A DNA stretch of 64,000 nt from UBA5078 sp051252515 (GCA_051252515.1 JBPOFS010000004.1:62001-126000), one strand, 5' to 3'; positions 9,247-19,283 are shown, numbered from the stretch's first letter. The notes: generated by a model from the sequence alone, not told the origin. Translations and numbers: made by a program.

Positions 9247-10641
9247 TCAACTCTTAGCCGCGTCTCGATTTTTCTTGATACGTCTTTTTCGTCCAATTTG
9301 CTGTGGCGTTAAATCTTTTTCATGACGAATATAGGGGTTGTCATCACTGCGATACTGGATACGAATCGGAGTCCCTTCTAATTTCAAAATTTTGCGGAAT
9401 GTTTTTTCCAAATAACGTGTGTAGGAATCTGGCACCTTCGTCGTCTGCTTGCCGTGAATCACGATAATAGGAGGGTTATGCCCACCGGTATGCGCGTAAC
9501 GCAACTTGATTCGACGACCATCAATCATTGGCGGTGCATGTTCTTCCACTGCCGCCTGCAACACCTGTGTAAGAATACTGGTGGTAAGGGTTTTCTGAGC
9601 CGCGGCATAGGCCGCATGAATAGACTCGTACAAGTCGCCCACACCTGTGCCGTGCAGTGCAGAGATGAAATGAATTTTCGCGAAATCAACAAAGGCAAAG
9701 CGACGTCGGATATCCGATTTCACTTTATCTTTTCCTTCAGTATCCATGCCATCCCATTTATTAATGCCGATCACTAACGCACGACCTGCGTCGATGACAT
9801 AGCCTAATAAATGCAAATCTTGTTCTACGATGCCTGTTCTTGCATCGATGATCAGAATCACCACGTTAGCATCGTCAATCGCTTGCAAGGCTTTTACCAC
9901 CGAGAACTTTTCAACAGTCTCTGTGGTTTTGCCACGACGACGTATCCCTGCGGTATCGATAAGCGTGTAGTTCTCGCCATGACGCTCATAAGGGATGTAA
10001 ACACTGTCACGCGTGGTGCCAGGCATGTCATAGACAACGACACGGTCCTCGCCAAGCATACGATTCACAAGCGTCGATTTGCCCACATTAGGACGACCAG
10101 AGATCGCAATCTTGATCCCGTTTTGGAAGGCAGGCGTTAACTCCTCTTCTTTAGGAAAAGTTGAGAGCACGCTGTCGATAAGGCGACGAACACCTCGACC
10201 TTGGCTGGCCGTCACAGGAAATACTTTTTGAATCCCTAGCCCAAAGAAATCTGACATAGCGACATCTTCGTCGATGCCATCTACTTTGTTAACGACTAGG
10301 CACACTTCTTTATCGCTTTTGCGCAAATGCTCAACAATAGCGGTATCGCCAGGGGTAAGCCCAGCACGACCGTCTACTAATAAGAGCACGCAATCGGCCT
10401 CTTCAATCGCCAGTAGCGACTGAGATGCCATTTCGAAATCGATTCCTTCCTCTTCGCCAGCAAGACCACCCGTATCAATGACGATAAAGGGACGATCTGC
10501 ACCACGTCCTTCGCCATATTGGCGGTCACGGGTAAGCCCGGAGAGATTCGCCACCAATGCATCGCGGGTGCGAGTTAAGCGATTAAATAGTGTCGATTTA
10601 CCTACGTTGGGTCTACCAACTAGGGCTAGGACTGGCCTCAT
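9247..10641 (-). CDS. der: GTPase Der (EngA), ribosome assembly
   Basis: A 464-residue tandem GTPase needed for 50S subunit maturation. Two G domains each carry a P-loop GRPNVGKST (residues 8-16 and about 185), with switch/G3 motifs DTGG and DTAG and G4 motifs NKVD and NKWD. A KH-like domain (about 360-450) and a basic Lys/Arg-rich tail follow. The frame extends upstream, but homologues start MRPVLALVGRPN, so the ATG at 10641 is used. It sits next to bamB as in many Gammaproteobacteria. Confidence 0.97.
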   Translation of the reverse strand: MRPVLALVGRPNVGKSTLFNRLTRTRDALVANLSGLTRDRQYGEGRGADRPFIVIDTGGLAGEEEGIDFEMASQSLLAIEEADCVLLLVDGRAGLTPGDTAIVEHLRKSDKEVCLVVNKVDGIDEDVAMSDFFGLGIQKVFPVTASQGRGVRRLIDSVLSTFPKEEELTPAFQNGIKIAISGRPNVGKSTLVNRMLGEDRVVVYDMPGTTRDSVYIPYERHGENYTLIDTAGIRRRGKTTETVEKFSVVKALQAIDDANVVILIIDARTGIVEQDLHLLGYVIDAGRALVIGINKWDGMDTEGKDKVKSDIRRRFAFVDFAKIHFISALHGTGVGDLYESIHAAYAAAQKTLTTSILTQVLQAAVEEHAPPMIDGRRIKLRYAHTGGHNPPIIVIHGKQTTKVPDSYTRYLEKTFRKILKLEGTPIRIQYRSDDNPYIRHEKDLTPQQIGRKRRIKKNRDAAKS

Positions 10642-10701
10642 ACGGATACCATCAAATAAAGTGATTTGCTTTGCTGCGGCCCCAAAGGGAAGCCGCACGC
10701 A

Positions 10702-11934
10702 TTAGCGAATAGAATAAGCAGCTAAACGGCCGCTATTACCGAAGACGTAAATTGTGTCGTTATCGACCACTAGATTACCGCGAACACCGTCATTGTCCAC
10801 GCGAGTGCGGCCAGCAAAATGCCCATCTATCTGAGAAAGTAGATGTAAATAGCCTTCGAAATCTGCAACAGCGACATAGTTTCCGATAGTACGAGGAGAG
10901 GTAATCTGGCGCAGACGCAAGCCATTGTTTTCCCATACCTGATCTTCGGAGTTATTGCGTATCGCTTTAACTTGGCTCTTATCATCTACGTAATAAGTAT
11001 TACCAAATCCTTGTGCCAAACCATGGTAACTGGAAGCTTCTGTGCCCCACACGATACGGCCAGTCTGTACATCAAACCCCATCAAGTTGCCTTGATAGCT
11101 AGAGGCAAACACTGTGTTGCCTGCTAATAATAGATCACCGTCCACATCAATCACACGTTCGATGTCGTAACGACCCTGAGGCACGGCTACTCGTTCTTCC
11201 CACATGAGGAAGCCGTTAGTGGCATTCACCGCCGCTACCATGCCATTAGAGAAACCAGAGATCACCACATTGCCAGAGATAATAGGGCTGCTGCTGCCGC
11301 GTAGTGTCAAGGCCGGCACTGTGGATTCATAAATCCAACTTTGCTCACCTGTCACGGCGTCCAGGCCAATCAACTTGCCATCCACTGTCTGCAACACAAC
11401 AACCGAACCGTTAGTCGCCGGCGCTGATAACACTTCACTGGAAACTGAGGCCTGCCAAATTTCACGACCTGAGAATTGGTCTAGAGCAACAACCTCTGCC
11501 TCACGCGTTCCAAACAACACTAGACCATTGCCAGCCCCTACGCCGCCAGAAATTGTCTTATCTGTGCGGCTGCGCCATTCAACATTGCCTGTGCTTCTGT
11601 TAACCGCTGTGACAGTGCCATTGGCACTTGCCGCAAAGATCAAATCACGATCAATCGCGGGGTGTAGCTGGCTATAATACTTGCCTTGCCCGTCACCGAC
11701 ATTAACGCTCCATCGGCGAGTGAGATTCACGTCTTCCGAGAAATCCACTAACTCTGCAGGCTGTTCTGACTCATCATCGGAAAATAGATCCGCAATTGGC
11801 TGAAATATGGTGCAGGCACTCAAAGAGAGCGACATAGCCACGCCAACTACGAACTTAAAGTAGAGACCACTTCGACTGCGCGTTGCCGTGTTTGCATGCG
11901 CTAGCGCCTGCGGAGTCGAGACTGCTGTGTTCAT
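10702..11934 (-). CDS. bamB: Outer-membrane assembly lipoprotein BamB
   Basis: A 410-residue lipoprotein subunit of the BAM complex, which inserts beta-barrel proteins into the outer membrane. The lipobox LSAC lies at about residues 38-41, after a hydrophobic stretch and an unusually long 25-residue N-region. The mature part is an eight-bladed PQQ-like beta-propeller with repeats such as VTAVNRSTGNVEWRSR and LIGLDAVTGEQSW. It lies between yfgM and der, the standard order. Confidence 0.95.
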   Translation of the reverse strand: MNTAVSTPQALAHANTATRSRSGLYFKFVVGVAMSLSLSACTIFQPIADLFSDDESEQPAELVDFSEDVNLTRRWSVNVGDGQGKYYSQLHPAIDRDLIFAASANGTVTAVNRSTGNVEWRSRTDKTISGGVGAGNGLVLFGTREAEVVALDQFSGREIWQASVSSEVLSAPATNGSVVVLQTVDGKLIGLDAVTGEQSWIYESTVPALTLRGSSSPIISGNVVISGFSNGMVAAVNATNGFLMWEERVAVPQGRYDIERVIDVDGDLLLAGNTVFASSYQGNLMGFDVQTGRIVWGTEASSYHGLAQGFGNTYYVDDKSQVKAIRNNSEDQVWENNGLRLRQITSPRTIGNYVAVADFEGYLHLLSQIDGHFAGRTRVDNDGVRGNLVVDNDTIYVFGNSGRLAAYSIR

Positions 11935-11944
11935 ACCATTTTCC

Positions 11945-12613
11945 TTAACTTTCTAATGCAATATCATCTAATTTCATTTGCAGTGTGTCACTCGTAGAGC
12001 CCGCATCACGTGCCGTTTGATAAGAAGCCTGCGCTTCACTCAGTCGACCCAGTGCAACATACACATCACCACGGATTTCTTCATACTCGGCTTCAAATGC
12101 TCCGGCAGACATACCCGTAAGTACATCTAACGCGCGTTGTGCCTCGTCTTTAGCCAATATTACTCGTGCTAAACGCATCTTGGCCGTAATCAACAAGGAT
12201 TCGTCTGTTGATGACAACAGGCCAGATTGGCTGTTATCTAAAATCCATTGGAGCTCACTTTCAGCGAGATCGAGATCACGATCATCGACAGCCAAACGGG
12301 CACCGAAAAGCGCGCCGTAAAGTGCGTACACCGAACCACTGTGCTCTTCTTTTAGCTCAGAAATCAGAAGCTTAGCATTCGCTATCGCGTCATCATTGAG
12401 CTGCACACCTGGTCCAAGTACCACGGTGACGCCAATCTGTTCATAGAGGTCTGAGGCACTGGCGGAGCTTGCAGTCTGCATATTCTGCCACTGTATCCAA
12501 CCCAAATATCCCACGCCGAAAACGATGACACCAAGTGCCAGTGATTTTCCGCTCTCATTCCACCATCGTTTAATGCTATCTAGTGTTTCTTCTTCTTCGG
12601 TGCTAAAAGCCAC
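11945..12613 (-). CDS. yfgM: YfgM family ancillary SecYEG translocon protein
   Basis: A 222-residue protein with a cytosolic N-tail rich in Glu (EEEETLDSIKRWW), one transmembrane helix at about 23-43 and a periplasmic TPR-like domain (residues 60-220). In E. coli YfgM associates with the SecYEG translocon and periplasmic chaperones. The N-terminal signature, length and position between hisS and bamB make the assignment secure. The gap to bamB is 10 nt. Confidence 0.93.
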   Translation of the reverse strand: MAFSTEEEETLDSIKRWWNESGKSLALGVIVFGVGYLGWIQWQNMQTASSASASDLYEQIGVTVVLGPGVQLNDDAIANAKLLISELKEEHSGSVYALYGALFGARLAVDDRDLDLAESELQWILDNSQSGLLSSTDESLLITAKMRLARVILAKDEAQRALDVLTGMSAGAFEAEYEEIRGDVYVALGRLSEAQASYQTARDAGSTSDTLQMKLDDIALES

Positions 12614-12724
12614 GGATCACTCCTGTATCAGTCTAATTTTGCTTGTTTCTCAATCTACTACGTTAATTCTTAGCGGCCGGCTCGCACGCTGGGTAGGGCA
12701 TCCTGAATTAGCCTTCAAGCGCTG

Positions 12725-14017
12725 TCAAGCATTGGGGTACAAGGCCTGCAACTTACTGGCTAATTCATTGATACTGACCGTCTCATTCTCGGTTTCTTCA
12801 CCTAAATGGCGAATTTTTACCTGTTCGATGACTGTATTGGTGTCCGCAGAGTCGGACTCTATGACTACCGCAATGCTGGCACCACTATTAAAGGCACGTT
12901 TCAATTGGTTGCCCAATTTACCACCCCCACAATGAAACTGTATGCGTAAACGCGGCATCTCGTTACGAAGCGCTTCAATTAAGGTCATGCCCTGCGCACT
13001 TAGCCCTGCTCCAATCGCGACAAATACATCCACTTGTTGCTTGGCTTGTGCTGGGACTAACTCTAGCTCTTCCAACATCAATACTAAACGCTCGATTCCC
13101 ATCGCAAAGCCTACACCTGGCGTCGCTCGTCCGCCCAACTGCTCCACTAGTCCGTCATAACGGCCACCGGCACAAATCGTTCCTTGCGCGCCCAGTGCGT
13201 CCGTAATCCACTCGAACACCATGTTGTTGTAATAATCCAAGCCTCGGACCAACTTAGGGTTCACGACAAAATCAACGTTGGCACTGCGCAGCATCTGGGT
13301 CAATTCGTCGAAATGCGCCACGGTGTCCGCACTCACGAAGTCACTCAACACCGGTGCATCGGCTAACAAGGCCTGAGTCGACGGCACTTTGCTGTCGAGG
13401 ATACGCAGTGGATTGCTTCCTAGACGGCGCTTACTGTCAGCATCTAACTCATCTTCATGAGCTTGCAAATAAGTTACTAAGGCCGCACCAAACTGCTTGC
13501 GGTCAGCGCTGGTGCCAATATTGTTCAGCTCTAGACGAACATGTTCCGTTAAGCCTAGCTCTTTCCACAATCGCGCCGTCAACATCAGTAGCTCAACGTC
13601 TATATCCGGGCCATTCATGCCAAAGGCTTCTACGCCAATCTGATGAAACTGACGATAGCGGCCTTTCTGAGGTCGCTCGTAGCGGAACATCGGGCCTTTA
13701 TACCAAAGCCGTTGTTGTTGGTTATACAACAAACCATGCTCATCAGCAGCGCGCACACAGCACGCGGTTCCTTCTGGTCGAAGGCTCAAGTTTTCACCGT
13801 TGCGATCATCGAAACTGTACATCTCTTTTTCGACGATATCGGTAACTTCACCGATGGAGCGTTTGAACAATTGTGTTTGCTCTAATACGGGAAAGCGAAT
13901 CTCTTGATAGGCATAGCTTTGCACCACGCGTTGCACGGTACGTTCGAGGTACTGCCATGTGGGAGTATCACTAGGAAGAATGTCATTCATTCCCCGTATT
14001 GCTTGAATCTTTTTCAT
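12725..14017 (-). CDS. hisS: Histidyl-tRNA synthetase
   Basis: A 430-residue class II synthetase. It begins with the typical IRGMNDILP, has motif 2 around MFRYERPQKGRYRQFHQIG, the His-specific LVRGLDYYNNMVFEW, and motif 3 GVGFAMGIERL. The anticodon-binding domain is at about 330-430. It charges tRNA-His in the cytoplasm. It sits in the ispG-hisS-yfgM-bamB-der run. Confidence 0.98.
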   Translation of the reverse strand: MKKIQAIRGMNDILPSDTPTWQYLERTVQRVVQSYAYQEIRFPVLEQTQLFKRSIGEVTDIVEKEMYSFDDRNGENLSLRPEGTACCVRAADEHGLLYNQQQRLWYKGPMFRYERPQKGRYRQFHQIGVEAFGMNGPDIDVELLMLTARLWKELGLTEHVRLELNNIGTSADRKQFGAALVTYLQAHEDELDADSKRRLGSNPLRILDSKVPSTQALLADAPVLSDFVSADTVAHFDELTQMLRSANVDFVVNPKLVRGLDYYNNMVFEWITDALGAQGTICAGGRYDGLVEQLGGRATPGVGFAMGIERLVLMLEELELVPAQAKQQVDVFVAIGAGLSAQGMTLIEALRNEMPRLRIQFHCGGGKLGNQLKRAFNSGASIAVVIESDSADTNTVIEQVKIRHLGEETENETVSINELASKLQALYPNA

Positions 14018-14055
14018 AAAACCTTGCCGTTGCGTCTATTGAGAGTGTCGTGCGT

Positions 14056-15192
14056 CTAATCCGTTGCGATGATATCCGGATGTCGATTCGCCACTCGTTC
14101 TGCTTCGGCACTCAATTTAGCGGCCACACGGGCCCGTACCATTGCTTCTAATTCGTCTACCAAAGTAGCATTTTCGATTTTATGATGAGGCTTACCCTCT
14201 ACATATACGAGGTTGCTAGGGCTGGCACCCGTTAGGCCGATCTCAGCGACTTTCGCCTCGCCCGGACCATTCACAATACAACCGATCACGGCGACATCGA
14301 CAGGAGTAATGATGTCTTCAAGTCGTGATTCCAGCTGGTTAACAACACTGATCACATCAAAATTTTGTCGCGAACAACTAGGGCACGCCACTAAATTAAC
14401 GCCTTTGCTGCGAATGCCTAAACTTTTAAGAATATCGAAACCGACTTTGATCTCTTCTACTGGATCGGCGGCGAGTGAGATACGAATCGTATCGCCAATG
14501 CCTTCCATCAAAAGCGCGCCGAGTCCGATTGCCGATTTAACGGTTCCCGAACGCAAACCACCCGCTTCGGTAATACCAAGATGCAATGGTTGATCTATTT
14601 GTGTTGAGAGCTTTCGATAGGCTTCAAGTGTCATGAATATCTCTGAGGCTTTAAGGCTCAGTTTGAAATTCTGAAAGTCATACTTATCGAGGATATCGAT
14701 TTGCGTCAAAGCCGACTCAACCATGGCATCTGCCGTAGGTTCAGGATATTTACGCAAGATGACCTTGCCTAAAGACCCAGCGTTAACCCCTATGCGTAAA
14801 GGAATGCCTTTATCCTTTGCCGCATCAATCACCATGCGAATCTTTTTCTCACTACCGATGTTGCCTGGATTAATCCGCAGGCAATCGACTCCATACTCGG
14901 CGACTTTCAACGCGATCTTATAATCAAAATGAATATCGGCAACCAACGGCACTTTGGATTGCTGGCGGATAAGATGAAAAGCATCTGCCGCTTCCATCGT
15001 CGGCACGGAAACGCGCACGATATCAGCCCCTGCCCGCTCAAGGCGTTGAATCTGTGCCACTGTCTCGGCAACATTACAGGTTTCAGTGTTAGTCATGCTC
15101 TGAACAGTAATCGGCGCATCGCCGCCTACCGGAACATTCCCTACCATTATCTGTCGCGTCTTACGTCGCGGAATCACTGTGTGTGCGCTCAT
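14056..15192 (-). CDS. ispG: 4-hydroxy-3-methylbut-2-enyl diphosphate synthase (flavodoxin-type)
   Basis: A 378-residue IspG/GcpE, the penultimate step of the MEP isoprenoid pathway. It converts MEcPP to HMBPP using a [4Fe-4S] cluster. The cluster cysteines are in ACPSCSR and GCIVNGPGE, with the conserved Glu just after. The start MSAHTVIPRRKTRQI and the segment VPVGGDAPITVQSMTNT are typical. It needs Fe-S assembly, which is notable given the reduced isc locus nearby. Confidence 0.97.
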   Translation of the reverse strand: MSAHTVIPRRKTRQIMVGNVPVGGDAPITVQSMTNTETCNVAETVAQIQRLERAGADIVRVSVPTMEAADAFHLIRQQSKVPLVADIHFDYKIALKVAEYGVDCLRINPGNIGSEKKIRMVIDAAKDKGIPLRIGVNAGSLGKVILRKYPEPTADAMVESALTQIDILDKYDFQNFKLSLKASEIFMTLEAYRKLSTQIDQPLHLGITEAGGLRSGTVKSAIGLGALLMEGIGDTIRISLAADPVEEIKVGFDILKSLGIRSKGVNLVACPSCSRQNFDVISVVNQLESRLEDIITPVDVAVIGCIVNGPGEAKVAEIGLTGASPSNLVYVEGKPHHKIENATLVDELEAMVRARVAAKLSAEAERVANRHPDIIATD

Positions 15193-15199
15193 GATCTAC

Positions 15200-16177
15200 T
15201 TATAACCCAATAGTCAGTCTTGCAGAATTGTCGATACGGATATTAGAACGAAAATCAATTTGAGCGCCATTCAAACTCAGTTCAGAGTTAGAAGCATCGC
15301 CCAATAACACGTTAAAGGGGGCCGTACCATTGATGCGCAGGGTATCGCCGGCCACTCGCACATCGCGGTACAACTGAGCGTCATTGGCATCGTCAACCTG
15401 CACCATGCTCTCGCCCGTAAAACGGATCTGAACGGTGTCATCACCACCACCATCCACTGTAATTAATCGCTCTGGAATAGCCGGTGCTGGCGCCTCTACT
15501 GGCGCTGAATCCTCTACCGCTACTGGAGCATCTACTTGTGCTTCCACCTCTTCAACAATGCTCGACTCAACACTTATAGCGGAGTCTATTGTGTCCTCTA
15601 CCGCCTCAACTATTGGCTCAACAGCGAAGGTTTGCGGTGCGCTAGACACTACAGGCGTTGTAGCGACATCTCCAATATTGGCATTGGCGGCATTAATCGT
15701 GCGCCCGTTAGTCGCAGGCCTTGCATTGCTGGCCGCTGGCTCTGAACCTGATGCACTGAAATACCACAAGGCGATCGCCACCACGACAAAAGCAATGCCG
15801 GAGATCACAATCCAAGGCAGGTTCTTATTGTATCGACGACGGCCGCGCGTGACTGAGTTGGACTCTGCGCTCTCACGCTGACTGGCGTAATCGTTATACA
15901 CATTGATAACGATTGTAGGCTCTAGGCCCAATAGGCTGGAATAAGTACGTAAGTACCCTCTAATGAAGACGTCTCCAGGCAATTTGTCATGAGCATCGGT
16001 TTCCAGTGCTCGAACGTAATGCATGGTGATATGCATGGTGTCTGCGACTTCTTGTACGCTCATACCCAACGCTTCGCGTTTGTTATAGAGCAACTGACCT
16101 GGGCCAGTAGAGGTCGCTTCTTCCTGCTCTTCTTGTTCTTCTTGTTCTATTATTTCTTCTATTGATTCACTATTCAT
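15200..16177 (-). CDS. rodZ: Cytoskeleton protein RodZ
   Basis: A 325-residue bitopic protein that links MreB to the cell-wall elongation machinery. A Glu-rich stretch (residues 5-20) precedes a Cro/C1-type helix-turn-helix (about 28-95: LYNKREALGMSVQEVADTM and GDVFIRGYLRTYSSLLGL). A basic patch, one transmembrane helix (about 115-135), an Ala/Val/Glu-rich periplasmic linker (140-225) and a C-terminal DUF4115 beta domain ending ARLTIGL follow. Its ATG shares one base with the pilW stop (TAATG). Confidence 0.94.
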   Translation of the reverse strand: MNSESIEEIIEQEEQEEQEEATSTGPGQLLYNKREALGMSVQEVADTMHITMHYVRALETDAHDKLPGDVFIRGYLRTYSSLLGLEPTIVINVYNDYASQRESAESNSVTRGRRRYNKNLPWIVISGIAFVVVAIALWYFSASGSEPAASNARPATNGRTINAANANIGDVATTPVVSSAPQTFAVEPIVEAVEDTIDSAISVESSIVEEVEAQVDAPVAVEDSAPVEAPAPAIPERLITVDGGGDDTVQIRFTGESMVQVDDANDAQLYRDVRVAGDTLRINGTAPFNVLLGDASNSELSLNGAQIDFRSNIRIDNSARLTIGL

Positions 16178-16953
16178 TAATTTAGGTTCAAATATTGTTG
16201 GTATTCCAATGAGTCTCTGTACAAGCTCTCTAGCATTACCGCATAGATCGCTGCACCCTCTTCGTTGTCGAACCGACGCTCTAGTTGTACGCCTAATAAT
16301 AGGCTGCGTGGTGTTTGGACAACATTAAAAAATTGGCTACTAGTGACATACTGTTTGTAGTAGTTCATAGCTTGAGCGAATTCGCCCTTTTCAAATTTGA
16401 TCTGCGCCATCTCTAAAGAGGCGGGGTAGGCGTTGCTATTAAGTTGCAGCGCTCTTTCAAATGCATATTCTGCGCGTTCTGGTCGTGAAGTGCGCAATGC
16501 ACTAACGCCTAGGTTAACAAATGCACGGTCCCGTGACTCATAAGTAGTGTCATTCGCGACAGTCTCTAATTGTTGATAAGACTGTTCGTACTCCCCTATC
16601 TCATATAGAAACGCTGCGTAATTATTACGGGCCTGCGAATTGCTGGCATCCAATGCCAATGCGCGCTGAAAAGTCTCTTGCGCGAGGTCGCGATCGCCTT
16701 CGCGCTGCAACACTAGCGCCAAAACATTGTGGGCACTCGAGCTACGGTTATTGATCGCCAATGCATTGTTCACATTGCGACGCGCAGCGAACATATCCCC
16801 TGCCTCAAAATATCCCGTCGCTAGCTGCACAAAATCGCGAACAGCGCGCTCTTCGGAAGGCTCGGTATTAAAGCCGCCCGTCGTCGTTGTGACGCATGCA
16901 TTGAGTAGCAGCGCACACCCCACTATCGCCATAAAAGCCTTAATCACTGCCAT
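16177..16953 (-). CDS. pilW: Type IV pilus biogenesis/stability lipoprotein PilW (PilF)
   Basis: A 258-residue TPR lipoprotein. The lipobox LNAC is at about residues 17-20, and about six TPR units follow, for example SSAHNVLALVLQREGDRDLA and SQARNNYAAFLYEIGEYEQS. Homologues promote outer-membrane localisation and multimerisation of the PilQ secretin, so the host probably has type IV pili. Position between rlmN and rodZ is the conserved one. Confidence 0.93.
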   Translation of the reverse strand: MAVIKAFMAIVGCALLLNACVTTTTGGFNTEPSEERAVRDFVQLATGYFEAGDMFAARRNVNNALAINNRSSSAHNVLALVLQREGDRDLAQETFQRALALDASNSQARNNYAAFLYEIGEYEQSYQQLETVANDTTYESRDRAFVNLGVSALRTSRPERAEYAFERALQLNSNAYPASLEMAQIKFEKGEFAQAMNYYKQYVTSSQFFNVVQTPRSLLLGVQLERRFDNEEGAAIYAVMLESLYRDSLEYQQYLNLN

Positions 16954-17000
16954 GCTTACCTTATTGTTACTTAACGGCTTTAAGCCGAATGATCGAATAA

Positions 17001-18239
17001 TCAGGCGCCATGTTGATCGACAGACACCGCTAAGTTGTCTGCCTTCGTGAATTCTCTTTTTGCGGCATTCGCATCACCCTCTACTTGGGCGCGCTTCGCT
17101 GCGGCATCCGCATAGCGCTGACTGCGACGCGTATTATCACCCACCTCTCCAACTAGCTGGCCACAGGCCGCGCCAATATCATCGGCACGCGTAGTACGCA
17201 CAGTCACCGTATACCCAGCTTCGTGCAGGATTTGACGGAAATTGCTTATCGAAGAGTTGCTCGGACGTTCGTAGTCCGACAATGAAAACGGATTAAAAGG
17301 TATGATATTGATTTTACAGGGGAAATCTTTCAACAGCTCGGCCAGTTCTCGCGCATGTTGACGATGATCGTTAACGCCGGCGATTAAGGTGTACTCGATC
17401 ACAGCGACGCGACGATCCCCTAGCGTGCTCATATAAGCCGCTGAGCTACGCAGTAATTCTTTGATAGGGTATTTTTTGTTGATAGGTACAATTTGGCTAC
17501 GAAGCTCATCATTAGGCGCATGTAACGAGATCGCCAACGAAGCATCCGTAAAATCTTTTAGCCTATCGATAGCTGGCACGACACCGGAAGTACTGATGGT
17601 AACGCGACGCTTGGACAGACCATAGGCCTGGTCTTCCATCATCAAGCTCAAGGCATCCATAACATTGTCGAAATTAAGCAAAGGCTCGCCCATGCCCATC
17701 ATCACAACATTGCTGATCGGACGTGGCGCTTGTGCCTTACGAGCACCCGATTCATCCCACTCCGCCGCAGGTTTCACCCCAAAACCGGCTAATTTTTGAT
17801 TAGCCCACCACAATTGACCAATGACCTCAGCCACCGTCAGATTGCTGTTAAATCCTTGCTTGCCCGTTGCACAAAAAGTGCAATCGAGAATACAGCCCGC
17901 TTGGGACGACACACACAAAGTGCCTCGCCCAGCCTCTGGGATATAGACCATCTCGACACTACTGCCGCTGGCCACTTGTACGATCCATTTGCATGAACCA
18001 TCACTGGAACGCAGTTCTTGCGTAATTTGCGGTAGCCGAATTTCAGCTACCGCTTTCATCTTCTCTCGCAGAACCTTACTGATATCGGACATCGCATCGA
18101 TTTCAACTACACCGCGCTGATGAATCCATTTCAGTGTTTGGCTCGCACGAAAAGGCTTTTCTCCCAACTCGCTAAAAAACGCCTGCATTTTGGGCAGTGT
18201 TAGGCCGAGTAGATTGATTTTCTCTTCGTTCGTGCTCAT
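17001..18239 (-). CDS. rlmN: Dual-specificity RNA methyltransferase RlmN
   Basis: A 412-residue radical-SAM enzyme that methylates C2 of adenosine in 23S rRNA (A2503) and some tRNAs. The radical-SAM motif CxxxCxxC is CILDCTFC, and the second catalytic Cys is in AACGQL near residue 365. Characteristic segments are VVMMGMGEPLLNFDNV and INIIPFNPF. The C-terminal 35 residues are an Ala/Lys-rich extension beyond the usual end. Confidence 0.96.
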   Translation of the reverse strand: MSTNEEKINLLGLTLPKMQAFFSELGEKPFRASQTLKWIHQRGVVEIDAMSDISKVLREKMKAVAEIRLPQITQELRSSDGSCKWIVQVASGSSVEMVYIPEAGRGTLCVSSQAGCILDCTFCATGKQGFNSNLTVAEVIGQLWWANQKLAGFGVKPAAEWDESGARKAQAPRPISNVVMMGMGEPLLNFDNVMDALSLMMEDQAYGLSKRRVTISTSGVVPAIDRLKDFTDASLAISLHAPNDELRSQIVPINKKYPIKELLRSSAAYMSTLGDRRVAVIEYTLIAGVNDHRQHARELAELLKDFPCKINIIPFNPFSLSDYERPSNSSISNFRQILHEAGYTVTVRTTRADDIGAACGQLVGEVGDNTRRSQRYADAAAKRAQVEGDANAAKREFTKADNLAVSVDQHGA

Positions 18240-18272
18240 GTCAGGCTCCGCTATTGTCAGAATGCTTGCGCG

Positions 18273-18701
18273 TTATACGCGGTCGCAAACCTCTGCTGCG
18301 TCGAAGAAGTAAGAGATTTCACGTGCGGCTGATGTCGCTGAATCAGAACCGTGAACAGCGTTTGCATCGATAGATACAGCAAAGTCAGCACGGATAGTGC
18401 CGGCAGCGGCTTCAGCTGGGTTAGTAGCACCCATTAGGTCGCGGTGAACGGCTACTGCATTTTCGCCTTCAAGGACTTGTACGATGACAGGACCAGAGGT
18501 CATGAATTCAATTAGATCGGGGAAGAATCCACGCTCTTTATGCTCTGCGTAGAAACCACCGGCAGTTTCGTCAGTAAGGCGCATCATCTTAGCAGCCACT
18601 ACACGTAGGCCCGCTTTTTCAAAGCGTGAATAGATCTCACCGATCACATTTTTAGCGACCGCATCAGGTTTAATAATGGACAAAGTTCTTTCGATTGGCA
18701 T
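18273..18701 (-). CDS. ndk: Nucleoside-diphosphate kinase
   Basis: A 142-residue Ndk that transfers the gamma-phosphate of ATP to NDPs through a phospho-His (His in NAVHGSDS). The start MPIERTLSIIKPDAV matches the family; the ATG at 18701 has a GGAG 9 nt upstream, and the open frame before it has no family similarity. It heads the ndk-rlmN-pilW-rodZ-ispG series. Confidence 0.97.
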   Translation of the reverse strand: MPIERTLSIIKPDAVAKNVIGEIYSRFEKAGLRVVAAKMMRLTDETAGGFYAEHKERGFFPDLIEFMTSGPVIVQVLEGENAVAVHRDLMGATNPAEAAAGTIRADFAVSIDANAVHGSDSATSAAREISYFFDAAEVCDRV

Positions 18702-18744
18702 TGCGTTTAGCTCCATACCGGTTACAAGGTTCAGAAAGCCGCGC

Positions 18745-18807
18745 ATTATACGCGGTAATAGCACGTAATTATACGTGTTTTTAGGAACTTACGCTTAAGC
18801 GATTATA
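18745..18807 (-). promoter_or_regulatory. Candidate ndk promoter region with three TATAAT motifs
   Basis: On the minus strand the hexamer TATAAT occurs three times before ndk (complements of 18745-18750, 18768-18773 and 18802-18807). The first two are exactly 17 bp apart, and the middle one lies in a 6-bp perfect palindrome (18762-18777). No good TTGACA was found at the right distance, so which -10 is used is uncertain. Confidence 0.35.
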
Positions 18808-18818
18808 GAGCCTTTGAC

Positions 18819-19283
18819 CTAGTTTCCCTTTAAAAGTTCAGGCCAGATTGCATCGGCCTTGACGATGAAAGCTTCCATGTCGGCTAACCATGTCTTATTC
18901 ACACGGCGGCTATAGTTGAGATACAGCTTACCGTCATGAATCGTCCACAAATCCGGCTCGGCGCTCACCGTATCACCTTGGGCCATCGCATAGGCACAAT
19001 AACCCCCATATTGCGGGGCATAGACCTCTGGATCGGCATTGAATGTAGCGAGATTTTCGGCATTCTTGAAATGCCACGTAGCGCCTTGATACGACGTGCT
19101 GAACATGCGGCTACCCTCTACAGGCTCGCCTTCTGTGAAATACGCCACAGTGTCATAGCCACTGACAGCAACATTGCTAAAAAAACTGGTGTAAACAGGG
19201 TCAGCTGCATAAGCCGAAGCGAAAGGGTTCAGCGCCCACACAATCAACAACGACATCAACAAAGTGTATAAAGGTTTTCGCAT
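18819..19283 (-). CDS. YHS domain-containing exported protein
   Basis: A 154-residue protein with a signal peptide ending near SAYAADP and a YHS-type domain. Typical family phrases are VAVSGYDTVAYFTEG, ATWHFKNAENLATFNADPE and YGGYCAYAMAQG, with a C-terminal KTWLADMEAFIVKADAIWP. YHS domains are thought to bind metal through conserved Cys/His residues; the function of this exported type is not established. It occupies the place between iscS and ndk where iscU-iscA-hscBA-fdx-iscX would be expected. Confidence 0.82.
   Translation of the reverse strand: MRKPLYTLLMSLLIVWALNPFASAYAADPVYTSFFSNVAVSGYDTVAYFTEGEPVEGSRMFSTSYQGATWHFKNAENLATFNADPEVYAPQYGGYCAYAMAQGDTVSAEPDLWTIHDGKLYLNYSRRVNKTWLADMEAFIVKADAIWPELLKGN

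Noticed and set aside
18762..18782. A plus-strand intrinsic terminator (CACGTA hairpin then T5)
   Set aside because: No plus-strand gene lies upstream; the palindrome contains a minus-strand TATAAT before ndk, so a promoter reading is more sensible.
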